64,000 nt of DNA from an uncultured Bacteroidaceae bacterium (GCA_944321635.1 CALULY010000016.1:1-64000); one strand, 5' to 3'; positions 42,339-51,969 are shown, counted from the stretch's first letter. The notes: a model not told the origin generated them from the sequence alone. Numbers and translations: made by a program.

Positions 42339-44543
42339 TCAGTCGGCGGGGTTTGGCCCCATGTCAAACTCCAGCGTGCCGCCTGACACAAGCATGTCGT
42401 GGGTGATGGTCAGCTTGTCGTAGGGGCGGCCGTCGTACTTCACGCCTTGCACGTAGATGTTTTCCGGCGAAAGCCCATTGGCCTTGATGGTGAATGTCTT
42501 GCCGCCAGGCAGGTTGATGTCTACCCTCGGGAAGAGCGGCGTGCCGAGGTCGTAGACCCCGCCCACGGGGTTCACGGGGTAGAAGCCCATTGCGCTCAGC
42601 ACATACCATGCCGACATTTGGCCGCAGTCCTCGTTGCCGCACAGCCCGTGAGGGGCGTTGCGATAGAGTTGGTGCATTATCTCCGCCAGCCGCATCTGGG
42701 CTTTGGACGGCTGCCCTATGTAGTTGTACAGATAGGCTACGTGGTGGCTTGGCTCGTTGCCGTGGGCATATTGCCCTATCATGCCTGTGCTGAAGATGGG
42801 AAGTTCGTCGTCCGCGCCGGGAGCGTAGGTGAAGAGGCTGTCCAACTTTTGACCGAATCGTTCTGCGCCTCCGACCAATGCGATCAGACCGTCTATGTCA
42901 TGCTGCACCGACCAGAAGTAGTGCCAGGCGTTGCTCTCGCAGATGTCCTCGGTGTAGTCGTCGGGATTGAACGGGGTGACGAATTCCCCCCGCTCGTTCC
43001 TCGGTTGCATGAACGAGGTGGCGGGGTTGTAGACGTTGCGGTAGTTGCCCGCCCTCGCATAGAACTCCGCAGCCACGTCCTCCCTGCCCAGGCTGTCGGC
43101 CATGACGGCAATGCACCAATCGTCGTAGGCATACTCCAAAGTCTTGGACAGCGACCAGTTCTCCCACTTCGCCGGGTCGGTGTAGGCGGGGACATAGCCG
43201 TGCTGCTTGTAGAACCCTATGCCGCGATAGCCGTCCTTGTTCGCCGTGGCGACGCAGGCATCGAGCGCGGCTTGGGCGTCAAAGTCGCCTATGCCTTTCA
43301 GATAGGCATCGACGATGACGGGGACGGAGTGGTAGCCTATCATCATGTCGGTCTCGTTGGAGTAGAAGTTCCACACCGGCAAACGCCCGAATTGGTCGTA
43401 ATGGTCGAGGAAAGACTTCACCATGTCACCGACCCGCTCCGGATGCAGGAACGTCAGCAACGGGTGTTCTGCCCTGTAAGTGTCCCACAATGAGAACGTG
43501 CCGTAGGTCACATGGTCCGCCTTGTGCAGTTGCTTGTCCACCCCGCGATAGGTGCCGTCCACGTCGCTGCTGATTGTCGGGGCGGTCATGGTGTGGTAAA
43601 GGGCGGTGTAGAAACAGGTCTTCAAGTCCTCGTCATCGCTCGTGACGGCTATTTTCGCCAGTTCGGCATTCCATTTGTCCTTGGCGGCGGCGACGTAGGT
43701 GTCGAAATCTTCGCCCGTTGCCTCCGCTTCAAAGTTGTTTTGCGCCCCCTCAATGCTCGTGCCGGACAGGGCGGTGCGGATGACGAGCTGCTCACCTTCG
43801 GCCGTCTGGTAGTCGAGGCGGGCGACGCATCCCGCCCCAGTCCTCACGCCGCCATTGAGCATCGGCAGCGTGTCAAGCGTTATCTTGTCGAATGGGCGCG
43901 AAAGTTTGGCATAGAAATATACCCTCTGGTCGGCAGCCCACCCGGTCGAATAACGATAACCGCGCAATGTGACCGAATCGACCACCTCGATGTGCGAATC
44001 GACAGTCGCGTCCCAATTCATCGCTTTGCGCAGATTAAGGAACACCGACGATGAGGCTTCCGGGAAAGTGTACCGCTGGATGCCGCACCTGTCTGTCGCG
44101 GTAAGCTCGACCGTGATGCCATAGTCCTTGAGCTTGACACGGTAGTAGCCGGCCGTTGCACTCTCGTCAGCGTGGTCGAACATCGAATAAATGCCGAGGA
44201 TCGAATCCTTGGCCTCTCGGTAAGGGTTCGTCACCGGCATATACATTATATCATATAAGTCCCCAGCCCCCGTACCGGTGAGGTGCGTATGGCTGAACCC
44301 TGCAATCGTGCTGTCGGGATAGTAGTAGCCCGAAATCCTGTGCCACCCGGGGCAACCATTGTCGGGACTGAGCTGCACCATGCCGAATGGGACCGTCGCC
44401 CCGGGATAGGTGTTGCCAGTGAAATCAGTGCCAATGAATGGATTGACGTAACGCGTGTAGTCTTCATCCGCCACATCATGCGAGACGCACGAGAGCAAGG
44501 CGGCCGGCAACAGGAGTGCCGCAAGGAGGGTCTGATGTTTCAT
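42339..44543 (-). CDS. GH92 alpha-1,2-mannosidase lipoprotein
   Basis: 734 residues with a lipoprotein signal ending at ALLSC (Cys19). The N-terminal beta domain begins YVNPFIGTDFTGNTYPGATV, then FGMVQLSPDNG and GFSHTHLTGTGAGDLYDIMY. The (alpha/alpha)6 domain near the C-terminus has GNEDCGQMSAWYVLSAMGFY, which holds the conserved acid/base Glu of family GH92. These calcium-dependent enzymes remove alpha-mannose from host or fungal N-glycans at the cell surface; linkage is usually alpha-1,2 but not provable here. There is no SusC/SusD pair nearby, so it is not part of a classical polysaccharide locus. Confidence 0.93.
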   Translation of the reverse strand: MKHQTLLAALLLPAALLSCVSHDVADEDYTRYVNPFIGTDFTGNTYPGATVPFGMVQLSPDNGCPGWHRISGYYYPDSTIAGFSHTHLTGTGAGDLYDIMYMPVTNPYREAKDSILGIYSMFDHADESATAGYYRVKLKDYGITVELTATDRCGIQRYTFPEASSSVFLNLRKAMNWDATVDSHIEVVDSVTLRGYRYSTGWAADQRVYFYAKLSRPFDKITLDTLPMLNGGVRTGAGCVARLDYQTAEGEQLVIRTALSGTSIEGAQNNFEAEATGEDFDTYVAAAKDKWNAELAKIAVTSDDEDLKTCFYTALYHTMTAPTISSDVDGTYRGVDKQLHKADHVTYGTFSLWDTYRAEHPLLTFLHPERVGDMVKSFLDHYDQFGRLPVWNFYSNETDMMIGYHSVPVIVDAYLKGIGDFDAQAALDACVATANKDGYRGIGFYKQHGYVPAYTDPAKWENWSLSKTLEYAYDDWCIAVMADSLGREDVAAEFYARAGNYRNVYNPATSFMQPRNERGEFVTPFNPDDYTEDICESNAWHYFWSVQHDIDGLIALVGGAERFGQKLDSLFTYAPGADDELPIFSTGMIGQYAHGNEPSHHVAYLYNYIGQPSKAQMRLAEIMHQLYRNAPHGLCGNEDCGQMSAWYVLSAMGFYPVNPVGGVYDLGTPLFPRVDINLPGGKTFTIKANGLSPENIYVQGVKYDGRPYDKLTITHDMLVSGGTLEFDMGPNPAD

Positions 44544-44569
44544 CGCGGTTGATTTTAACTTGATTAGCG

Positions 44570-44602
44570 CAAAAATAACAATTAGGCCTTGGGCATTGCA
44601 AG
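44570..44602 (-). promoter_or_regulatory. Promoter of the GH92-HIRAN unit
   Basis: Minus-strand CTTG (44599-44602), 21-bp spacer, TATTTTTG (44570-44577). Overlaps the divergent panB promoter. Confidence 0.7.
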
Positions 44603-44620
44603 ATAATCGCTATAACTTTG
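44589..44620 (+). promoter_or_regulatory. Promoter of panB-ferritin
   Basis: TTG (44589-44591), 21-bp spacer, TAACTTTG (44613-44620), 25 bp before the panB start. It shares bases with the divergent GH92 promoter. Confidence 0.65.
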
Positions 44621-44645
44621 CACCGTTTTAACAAACATCACGCAA

Positions 44646-45467
44646 ATGAGCAACTACATAGCAAACGATACGAGGAAAGTCACCACGCACCGCCTGTGGG
44701 AGATGAAACAAAGGGGCGAGAAAATCTCGATGCTCACCGCATACGATTACACCATGGCCAGGCTCGTGGATGAATCAGGCATGGATGTCATCCTGGTGGG
44801 AGACTCGGCTTCAAACGTCATGGCGGGCAATGTCACCACACTGCCAATCACTCTCGACCAGATGATCTACCACGGCAAGTCGGTAGTGCGAGGGGTGAAG
44901 CGCGCCCTTGTCGTCGTCGATATGCCATTCGGCTCCTACCAAGGCAACCCTTACGACGGTCTGGCCTCTGCCATAAGGATAATGAAGGAGAGCCACGCCG
45001 ACGCAATCAAGCTGGAGGGAGGCAAGGAAATCCTTGACACCGTGAAGATGATGATCGGGGCAGGCATCCCCGTCATGGGACATCTCGGGCTGATGCCCCA
45101 GTCCATCAACAAATACGGGACGTACACCGTCCGCGCCAAGGACGAGGACGAGGCAAAGAAACTCCTCAGAGACGCGCAGCTTTTGCAGGACGCAGGATGC
45201 TTTGCCTTAGTGCTTGAGAAGATCCCGGCTGCACTGGCGGCGCAGGTCGCAAGCAGCCTCGACATCCCCGTCATAGGGATCGGTGCCGGCGGGCAAGTGG
45301 ACGGCCAAGTGCTTGTGGCGCAAGACATGCTCGGCATGAACGACGGGTTCAGCCCGCGCTTCCTGCGCCGTTATGCAGATCTCCACACCATCATCACCGG
45401 GGCGCTTGGGGAATATATCCGTGATGTCAAGAGCGGCGACTTCCCCAATGAGAAGGAACAATACTGA
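44646..45467 (+). CDS. panB: 3-methyl-2-oxobutanoate hydroxymethyltransferase PanB
   Basis: 273 residues. It makes ketopantoate from 2-oxoisovalerate and methylene-tetrahydrofolate, the first committed step to pantothenate and CoA. The family motifs are all present: [33 protein letters not shown] with the metal-binding Asp, [20 protein letters not shown] and [30 protein letters not shown] with the catalytic Glu, and [20 protein letters not shown]. Ferritin follows 22 bp later. No panC or panD lies in this window. Confidence 0.97.
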   Translation: MSNYIANDTRKVTTHRLWEMKQRGEKISMLTAYDYTMARLVDESGMDVILVGDSASNVMAGNVTTLPITLDQMIYHGKSVVRGVKRALVVVDMPFGSYQGNPYDGLASAIRIMKESHADAIKLEGGKEILDTVKMMIGAGIPVMGHLGLMPQSINKYGTYTVRAKDEDEAKKLLRDAQLLQDAGCFALVLEKIPAALAAQVASSLDIPVIGIGAGGQVDGQVLVAQDMLGMNDGFSPRFLRRYADLHTIITGALGEYIRDVKSGDFPNEKEQY

Positions 45468-45489
45468 TAACCCATTAAAACATAAAGTC

Positions 45490-46005
45490 ATGTTAAGCAA
45501 AAGAGTCGAAGAGGCGTTGAACGCCCAGATCAATGCAGAGTTCTGGTCAGCTTATTTCTACTTGTCAATGTCGTCATATCTTGCCCATGCAGGCTATCCC
45601 GGCTTTTCCAAATGGTTCGGCGTGCAATTCAAGGAGGAGCAAGACCATGCCCAGATCTTCGTCAACTACATCCTTTCGCGCGGCGGCAAGGTGACTCTCA
45701 AGCCCATCAGCGAGGTGAAGACCGAGTGGACTACGCCGCTCAACTGCTTTGAGGAGACACTTGCGCACGAGAACAACGTGACGGCGATGATCAACAACCT
45801 CTATTCCATCGCATTGGAAGAGAAGGATTTCGCCACGCAAAGTATGCTCAAGTGGTACATCGACGAGCAAGTCGAGGAAGAGAAGACCGTGCAAGACACC
45901 ATCGACAACCTCCGTCTCATCAAGGACAACGGCTTTGGACTGTATATGCTTGACAAAGAGCTCGGAGCACGCACCTACACCGCTCCGGCCCAGCTGGCCG
46001 AGTGA
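45490..46005 (+). CDS. ftnA: Non-heme ferritin
   Basis: 171 residues from MLSKRVEEALNAQINAEFWS; upstream in-frame ATGs lie inside panB. It oxidises Fe(II) and stores iron in a 24-subunit shell. Ferroxidase ligands are visible: E17, E50 and H53 (FKEEQDH), with a further Glu near 94 and Gln near 127, matching E. coli FtnA. It lacks heme-binding features of bacterioferritin. A clear terminator follows at 46050, so panB and ferritin form a two-gene unit. Confidence 0.95.
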   Translation: MLSKRVEEALNAQINAEFWSAYFYLSMSSYLAHAGYPGFSKWFGVQFKEEQDHAQIFVNYILSRGGKVTLKPISEVKTEWTTPLNCFEETLAHENNVTAMINNLYSIALEEKDFATQSMLKWYIDEQVEEEKTVQDTIDNLRLIKDNGFGLYMLDKELGARTYTAPAQLAE

Positions 46006-46049
46006 CACCACACGGCGCGGCGTGCCCGTGCCGCCAATCAGAACGACTT

Positions 46050-46091
46050 GAGACACCCCGCCCTGCGATGACGACGGGGTGTCTCTTTTTT
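46050..46091 (+). terminator. Terminator after ferritin
   Basis: GAGACACCCCG (46050-46060) pairs with CGGGGTGTCTC (46075-46085), followed by TTTTTT. Confidence 0.92.
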
Positions 46092-46107
46092 ATCAACACA
46101 CGACATC

Positions 46108-46911
46108 ATGCCCATCATCCACCTGACATCGCTCGACCATCCCGGCTTGGCAGTCTTTGCCGCACTGACCGAAGCCCAATTGCGCAACCGCCTCGAACCC
46201 GAAAAAGGCATCTTCATCGCCGAGAGCCCCAAGGTCATCCGCACCGCCCTCTCCGCCGGCATAACCCCGTTCGCCTTGCTTTGTGAGGAACGGCATCTCG
46301 ACGGCGACGCGGCGGACATAGTGGCACGCGTGGGCGACATCCCCGTCTACACCGGGCCGAGGGAAATGCTTGCCTCGCTCACTGGCTACACCCTCACTCG
46401 CGGCGTGCTGTGCGCCATGCGCCGCCCCGCATTGCCGACCGTCGAGCAACTCACCGCAGGAGCGGAACGCATCGCCATAATCAAAGGCGTGGTTGACACC
46501 ACCAACATCGGGGCCATATTCCGCTCGGCGGCAGCCCTCGGCATCGATGCCGTCATGCTCACCCCCGACTCTTGCGACCCGTTGAACCGCCGCGCTGTCC
46601 GCGTGTCGATGGGCTCTGTGTTCCTCGTGCCGTGGACTTGGATGCACGACCCGTTGGAGAGCCTCGCCGCACACGGATTCCGCACGGTAGCGATGGCATT
46701 GACCGCCGCATCCGTCCCGATCGACGACCCCGTGCTGGCCGGCGAGCCGCGCCTCGCCATCATCCTCGGCACCGAGGGCGACGGGCTGCCGAGGGAAACG
46801 GTCGCCGCAGCCGACTACGTGGCACGCATCCCAATGTCGCACGGTGTCGATTCGCTCAACGTGGCGGCGGCATCGGCCGTCGCCTTCTGGCAATTGCGCC
46901 GCAAGCGATGA
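46108..46911 (+). CDS. SpoU/TrmH-family RNA 2'-O-methyltransferase
   Basis: 267 residues. It uses SAM to methylate ribose 2'-OH in rRNA or tRNA. The three knotted-fold motifs are clear: NIGAIFRSAAALGIDAV, LAIILGTEGDGLPRETV and RIPMSHGVDSLNVAAASAVA. An N-terminal substrate-binding domain of about 100 residues precedes them. The exact nucleotide target is unknown. It stands alone after the ferritin terminator. Confidence 0.92.
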   Translation: MPIIHLTSLDHPGLAVFAALTEAQLRNRLEPEKGIFIAESPKVIRTALSAGITPFALLCEERHLDGDAADIVARVGDIPVYTGPREMLASLTGYTLTRGVLCAMRRPALPTVEQLTAGAERIAIIKGVVDTTNIGAIFRSAAALGIDAVMLTPDSCDPLNRRAVRVSMGSVFLVPWTWMHDPLESLAAHGFRTVAMALTAASVPIDDPVLAGEPRLAIILGTEGDGLPRETVAAADYVARIPMSHGVDSLNVAAASAVAFWQLRRKR

Positions 46912-46949
46912 CCCCGACGGGGCGTGCACTGCGCCCCGCGCACTCCACC

Positions 46950-47192
46950 ATCTGACATAAAGTCCCATTAGGTCTGGCATAAACTCCGATTAGGTCAGAC
47001 CTAAAGTCATGTTGCCCGGTGCATAAAGTATATTCAGAAGTTTTGTTTATATAAACAGAACTTTTGAATATACAAACAAAAGTTTTGAATATATAAACAG
47101 AAGTTTTGTTTTTACTTTATGTCAGACCTAATGCAACTTTAGGTCTGACGTAATTGAAGTTTAGGTCCGACCACATCAAATTTGCCTCCTTA
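46950..47192. repeat. AT-rich interspersed element, copy 3
   Basis: Core palindromes at 47036, 47057, 47078 and 47099 are 21 bp apart (CAGAAGTTTTG, CAGAACTTTTG, CAAAAGTTTTG, CAGAAGTTTTG). The right arm has ACTTTATGTC, ACTTTAGGTC and AGTTTAGGTC at 47115, 47137 and 47159, 22 bp apart. The left arm mirrors it with GACATAAAGT, GGCATAAACT, GACCTAAAGT and TGCATAAAGT at about 22-23-bp spacing. This is the clearest copy, with both arms intact, in the gap 46912-47407. Confidence 0.93.
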
Positions 47193-47221
47193 TCAATTCC
47201 CTTGATAGCCCGCTCTCGTCC

Positions 47222-47249
47222 GTAGAGACGTGATTAATAGCGTCTCCAC
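47222..47249. repeat. Degenerate copy of the 28-bp palindrome
   Basis: GTAGAGACGTGATTAATAGC then GTCTCCAC: three or four substitutions break the perfect symmetry of the family. Appears to be a decaying solitary copy. Confidence 0.8.
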
Positions 47250-47350
47250 ACGCCCCAGGCATTCCGCTGCGGCTCGCCGCTTGATGCGATGCAACGACGC
47301 GGCAGACCGCAGCAGTCATTGACAGTCAACGCCTATGCCCCAGGCACGAC

Positions 47351-47381
47351 AAACAAAAAGCCCCGGGATTCCCGGGGCTTT
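47351..47381 (-). terminator. Terminator of the DUF5689 lipoprotein gene
   Basis: AAGCCCCGGG / CCCGGGGCTT hairpin (47358-47381). On the minus strand it is followed by TTTTTGTTT. Located 27 bp past the minus-strand stop. Confidence 0.88.
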
Positions 47382-47407
47382 CATCATGTCTTGTGGCGTT
47401 GACGCCT

Positions 47408-49243
47408 TTACTTGACCATCACGTTGTTGACCTCCCACGTGGGCGCGTCGTGGTCTTCGCAGGTGTAGCGGAAAGCGATGCGCAGGTTTTCCGACTGCGG
47501 AATAGCTATTTGACCTGAGCTTATGAAGTCCCAGCTGTCGGACTTGGGATATTCAATCTCCACCTGCTGCCAATCACTCTCGTTGATGTCGCCACCTGTG
47601 TAGGTCGTCGAGACGTAGACACGGCAGCAAGCGCGGCGGTTGTCGTCGGACTTGGCGAAGTTGATCGCGTGCTTGAACGACAAAATCGGGTTGCCTGTCA
47701 CCGTGGTATTGATTGCAGGCGAGATGAGCCAGTCCTCATTTGCATAGTTCGTGCCACTGCCATAGCCGCTGACCTTCATGTAACCATAGCTGTTATGCCT
47801 CCAAGTGTAGTCGCCAAGGACATTGACCGAGGTGAAGTCGCCTTGCCCGTCAGCAAACGATTCAAAGAAAATCGCGTCGGATGTGTCGTTCATGTCCTTG
47901 ATTTCCTCCCCTTCGCCCTCGACGACGGCGAAGTTGCGCACTTCCCAAGTGGAACCTTTGGACGTGGTGCTGGTGTGGCGCAGGGCAAATACGACCCCGT
48001 CGGCAAGATAATCTTCAGTCACTTTCGCACGGCCTGACGACGAGAACGTGAACGATGACCCTCCTGCCTGGTGGACTGGCATCACCGTCCATGTTGCCGC
48101 ATCGACATCGCCGTTGAAGTCGTTGGAAACGAGGAGTTGGTGCTGTTGCGAGATATTGCTCATGTCGGCATAATTGATCGCGTGCTCAAAGCAAACATAC
48201 GCCGCAGGCACTCCCGACAGGTTGACCGGCTCGGAGACGAGATATGTCACCGCATCCACGTTCTCGCCATCAACATAGCCTTTGACGCAGGCTGAACTGT
48301 AATCGATGATCCACCCGATCTGTGTCTCGTGGCCTTGCGCCGAATAGCTGGTGAACACGCCAAGATCCTCGGAGAACGTCTCCTTGATGAAAGTGTTGGG
48401 CAGTTGATAGTGCGTGAAGTCGTCGCCCACGTCGTCGGCGGTGCGGGCAGTGATCTGCCATTCGCCACGGTAGGTGGTGAGGATGCCGTTGAATGTCCCT
48501 ACGCCGCCGGGGATGACCATCTGCGCCAGTCCCGAACCGTAGCGGCTGGTGCGCACCGTGACTTCGGTGTCATCAGAGAAGAACATCGTGCGGCTCTCGG
48601 TTGCCGGGTCGTCGGCCTCGTAGTCCGCGAATGTGAATATGCCCGGGTTGTCAAAGTGCATCCCTTGCAGTGAGACGTATGTCGAAATCATGTCGTCGGT
48701 GAACTCCTCCGCGCTGGTGATGACCGTCGGTGCCGGGATGTACTCGGGGCGGGCGTCGCCGATGCGGATCGAGTGTGCCTGCCAGACAAACGGTGACATG
48801 CGGCCGATCTGCGGCTCGGTCTCGTCCTCGTCGGTGTAGGGGACACCGATCTGTGCCAGTTCGCCATAGCCGCCTATGTACAGCCCTTTGAGGATGATGG
48901 CCACGCGCTGCCCGACGTGCCAATCGGTGTTCATGCCGTTGCCGTCGATCGAGACGCAGATGCCGCCCGTCTCGTCCTGGACGAACAGCTGCTTGTAGAT
49001 GTTGCCGCTCTCGTCGTTGCCGATGACTACGCCTCGGATGGTGTCGTCTTCTTCTATCTCTGCGAGGCCGTCGCTTGCTATCACGTCAGCATACTTAGCC
49101 TTCAAATCCTTGATAGTCGTTGAGGCATTGATGCCAGCCCCGTCGTGGTCGTAGATGACCGGGGCATCATGCTCGTCCATGCAGGACGCTCCGAGCAGCA
49201 CGATGGCAAGGGCCGGGAGGAATGATTTGATTGACTTTTTCAT
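47408..49243 (-). CDS. DUF5689 and choice-of-anchor-J lipoprotein
   Basis: 611 residues with a lipoprotein signal ending at LLGASC (Cys21). Residues about 40-270 are a DUF5689 domain (DTIRGVVIGNDESGNIYKQL, VQDETGGICVSIDGNGMN, VGQRVAIILKGLYIGGYGEL), an OB-like module also found in secreted nucleases. Two jelly-roll choice-of-anchor-J modules follow (about 290-445 and 460-611; WLISPAINTTVTGNPILSFK and HAINFAKSDD). It is encoded 35 bp downstream of a TonB-dependent receptor, probably in one transcript, and is opposite a secreted endonuclease/exonuclease/phosphatase protein. A surface ligand-binding partner for the receptor is the likely role. Confidence 0.82.
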   Translation of the reverse strand: MKKSIKSFLPALAIVLLGASCMDEHDAPVIYDHDGAGINASTTIKDLKAKYADVIASDGLAEIEEDDTIRGVVIGNDESGNIYKQLFVQDETGGICVSIDGNGMNTDWHVGQRVAIILKGLYIGGYGELAQIGVPYTDEDETEPQIGRMSPFVWQAHSIRIGDARPEYIPAPTVITSAEEFTDDMISTYVSLQGMHFDNPGIFTFADYEADDPATESRTMFFSDDTEVTVRTSRYGSGLAQMVIPGGVGTFNGILTTYRGEWQITARTADDVGDDFTHYQLPNTFIKETFSEDLGVFTSYSAQGHETQIGWIIDYSSACVKGYVDGENVDAVTYLVSEPVNLSGVPAAYVCFEHAINYADMSNISQQHQLLVSNDFNGDVDAATWTVMPVHQAGGSSFTFSSSGRAKVTEDYLADGVVFALRHTSTTSKGSTWEVRNFAVVEGEGEEIKDMNDTSDAIFFESFADGQGDFTSVNVLGDYTWRHNSYGYMKVSGYGSGTNYANEDWLISPAINTTVTGNPILSFKHAINFAKSDDNRRACCRVYVSTTYTGGDINESDWQQVEIEYPKSDSWDFISSGQIAIPQSENLRIAFRYTCEDHDAPTWEVNNVMVK

Positions 49244-49278
49244 ATCCTGTTATGTTTTTGTTTCGTTTGACTTGTGTT

Positions 49279-51969
49279 TCAGAATCGGATGTTGAAGTTG
49301 AGGAAAGCATTCGTCCCTTGGGCGTAGTAGTACTTGCTGGGATACTTCTCACCATCGATGCGGTTTTGCTCATAACCACCTGTGCGGAGGTTTGTGTTGT
49401 TCAAGATGTTGTTGACGGTGAGGTTGATGCTGATGCTTTTGCCTTTCTTCAGACGGATGTATTTGCCGATGGAAGCGTCAAGCATGAAGCCCCCGTCGAG
49501 CTCTTCCTGGCCTTCCCTGCCCGTGCCTGTCTCGCCGTTGATGTCAACACCTTCGACCACGAAGCGCTCAAGGCGGCGGACTGTCGAGAAGTCAAGGAAC
49601 ACACGGTGGTAGTAGTTGAGGTTGGCATTGAAGAACCATCCCTTGTAAGAGTAATCCAACCCTATGCTGTATGCCGAAAGCGGCGTGCCGTTGACACGGA
49701 AGCCCTCACACATGACACGTTCACCAGTCTCCATCTCGCTGCTGTACTCGTAGGTCATGGTAGCATCGGGGTTGTTCTTGTACTTGGCATCCGAATAGGT
49801 CGCCAGGAGGTTGATCGAGAAGTTGGAGAACGGCTTGACCTGCACCGCCGCCTCGACACCGTAGTGTTGCTTGTGGATGTTGCTCATCGACAAATAGGTG
49901 TAACTGCCGTTGTCGTCATTGAAGAAGCTCTCCAGCTCAGTCACATTGTCGAAGTTGGTGAAATAGCCCGTCACGCGGCCGCTGACGTAGGGAGTGTTGA
50001 AACCGTAGGTCAACTCGACCGACCCGATCAACTCTTCCTTGAGGTCTTGCACGTAGAGGTTGTGCATCCTCGGTGCTATGAAGGCGTTGTAGGCCAACGG
50101 TGCGCGGCTCTCGAATGCACCATTGAGGTTGAAGTAGTGCTTGCCGCTGATCTTGTATGTCAAGCCGGCCTTGGCAGCATACTCCACGAAATTCTTGGTG
50201 TCGCTCTTACCCTTGGATATGTCGGCGGCACGTCCGTTGCGCATAAGGCCTTCGCGCCACATGGAAGCCATGCCGACCTTCGCTCCATAGTAGAAATCCA
50301 CGTGCGAGTAACGGTGCTGAGCCTGCGCCCAGAGGTTTGCCTTGTGGACAAACATATTGTAGTTGTAGCCAAATTTGTCGCCAACCTTGATTTCCTTGTT
50401 TGGATTGTCGAGGTCATTCTGCGCCATGTCGGAATCTATGCCCCAGTCACGCGCCGCGAACTTGTCAATATCGACAAATCTGTTGGCCCCGAGCAGGTCT
50501 TTCAGCTTCTTGTAGTGCATACCCTTTGTTGACGACACTTCGAGACCGCCGGTGAAGTTTATCCTGTCGGTGAACTTGCGGTTGATGGTCGAGTTCAAGT
50601 TGAAAGACAACTGGTCGTTGTGCCTCTCCTCAAGCAGATAGGAAGCTGTGCCTCCGAAGTTGTTTTGCTGGTAGTTGGCACGGTAGAGCTCGTCCCACTG
50701 TATTTGGCGGTGTGACTTGTCACTCTCCCAGAGCCTTGTCGCCGTTGCTATGTCCTCTTCGGATGAGAAGTAGCTTGGCAGCTTGCGCCAATAGTCCGGA
50801 CGGGGGTCGGAGGCGTTGTTGTACCATCCGAGGGCGCTCGTGCCGTAATTGCTGTATTTAACGCCAAGAGTAGTTACCAACTTCGTCTTGTCGTCGATGT
50901 TGAAGTCCCAGGTCAGGACTGCGCTCGGTTCGTATGAGCGGACGACGCGGGCATTGCGTTTCTTTCCGTTCTGGTATCCCCAGTTAGGGTTGTAGTAGTT
51001 TGACCCCGCCAGGTCGTAGGCCTCCTGTGTCGAAGCTCCCTGTTGTGCCCTTTCGGTCGGAGCACCCCATGTGGAGACAGAGATGCTGTGACGCTCGTTG
51101 ATGACCTTCTCCATCGACAGGAAGTATGAAAGGGCATTGTAGAACGTTCCCTCGATGTTACCCTCGTTGGACCACCTGTAACCGACCGAACCGGTGAACG
51201 CCCAGCCCTTGTTGGACAGTCCCGTTGAGAAAGTGTACATCCCGCGCAGACGGTAGTTGCGGTTCGTCCCCGACAACGTGAGCTTGCTGCCGGCGGCATA
51301 GTGGCTCGCCCTCATGTCGATGTCGCTCACGCCGCCCACGGCACCGAATGAATACTTGGACAGCTCATAGGCATTCACTCCGTCCTTGTTGCGAGTCGCG
51401 TCGTTGAGACCGCCGATGAGGCCGTAAATGAAGCGTCCTGTCTCGTTGTCATTGAACTTCGCGCCATTTATATATACATTGGTGTATTGCGAGTCGTAGG
51501 CCCTCACCCTGAAACGCATAGGGCTGAAGAGATAGCCCACCTCGTTCAGGTACATATTGCTCGACGAAGTGATTATCGACGCCGAACTTGCAGCCACGTC
51601 GGCATCCTCGTCAATCTGCGACTCAGTGAATGCATAGCTGTTGTTCTCGCTCATGCCGCCGAAGTTCATCGGGGTCAGCACCAGATTGCGCACATTGTCC
51701 CCGCCCTCGACATCAACCACCGCCTCACGGGTCAAGTAGCCTGCCGCATTGACCAGCAAGACCACCTGCCCCACGGGGAGGTTCTCAAACTGGTAACTGC
51801 CGTCCTGCGCCGACAACGTTTTCAACGACGTGCCCTTGATGGTGATGAGTGCTCCGCGCACCGGTGATCTGTCACCCTGTCTCGTGACGTGGCCGCCCAA
51901 TGTGTTGTCCTGCGCAAAAGCCGACACGCAGGCGGACAACAAACAGAAAAGCAAAAGTTTAAATCTCAT
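49279..51969 (-). CDS. TonB-dependent outer-membrane receptor with carboxypeptidase-like domain
   Basis: 896 residues. Signal peptide 1-19 (CVSAFAQ), a carboxypeptidase-regulatory-like beta domain at about 23-105 (GGHVTRQGDRSPVRGALITI, LPVGQVVLLVNAAGYLTRE), a plug domain (about 140-260) and a 22-strand barrel ending in FLNFNIRF with terminal Phe. The plug lacks an obvious classical TonB box near the start. The partner lipoprotein gene follows, and the promoter box at 52022 lies 53 bp upstream. The neighbouring DUF5689 and EEP-family genes suggest uptake of nucleic acid, phosphate or phosphorylated material, but the substrate is unknown. Confidence 0.87.
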   Translation of the reverse strand: MRFKLLLFCLLSACVSAFAQDNTLGGHVTRQGDRSPVRGALITIKGTSLKTLSAQDGSYQFENLPVGQVVLLVNAAGYLTREAVVDVEGGDNVRNLVLTPMNFGGMSENNSYAFTESQIDEDADVAASSASIITSSSNMYLNEVGYLFSPMRFRVRAYDSQYTNVYINGAKFNDNETGRFIYGLIGGLNDATRNKDGVNAYELSKYSFGAVGGVSDIDMRASHYAAGSKLTLSGTNRNYRLRGMYTFSTGLSNKGWAFTGSVGYRWSNEGNIEGTFYNALSYFLSMEKVINERHSISVSTWGAPTERAQQGASTQEAYDLAGSNYYNPNWGYQNGKKRNARVVRSYEPSAVLTWDFNIDDKTKLVTTLGVKYSNYGTSALGWYNNASDPRPDYWRKLPSYFSSEEDIATATRLWESDKSHRQIQWDELYRANYQQNNFGGTASYLLEERHNDQLSFNLNSTINRKFTDRINFTGGLEVSSTKGMHYKKLKDLLGANRFVDIDKFAARDWGIDSDMAQNDLDNPNKEIKVGDKFGYNYNMFVHKANLWAQAQHRYSHVDFYYGAKVGMASMWREGLMRNGRAADISKGKSDTKNFVEYAAKAGLTYKISGKHYFNLNGAFESRAPLAYNAFIAPRMHNLYVQDLKEELIGSVELTYGFNTPYVSGRVTGYFTNFDNVTELESFFNDDNGSYTYLSMSNIHKQHYGVEAAVQVKPFSNFSINLLATYSDAKYKNNPDATMTYEYSSEMETGERVMCEGFRVNGTPLSAYSIGLDYSYKGWFFNANLNYYHRVFLDFSTVRRLERFVVEGVDINGETGTGREGQEELDGGFMLDASIGKYIRLKKGKSISINLTVNNILNNTNLRTGGYEQNRIDGEKYPSKYYYAQGTNAFLNFNIRF

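Noticed and set aside
49231-50532. 433-residue plus-strand ORF antisense to the TonB receptor
   Set aside because: It is a long shadow frame created by GC-rich codon bias; the minus strand carries a full receptor with signal peptide and barrel.
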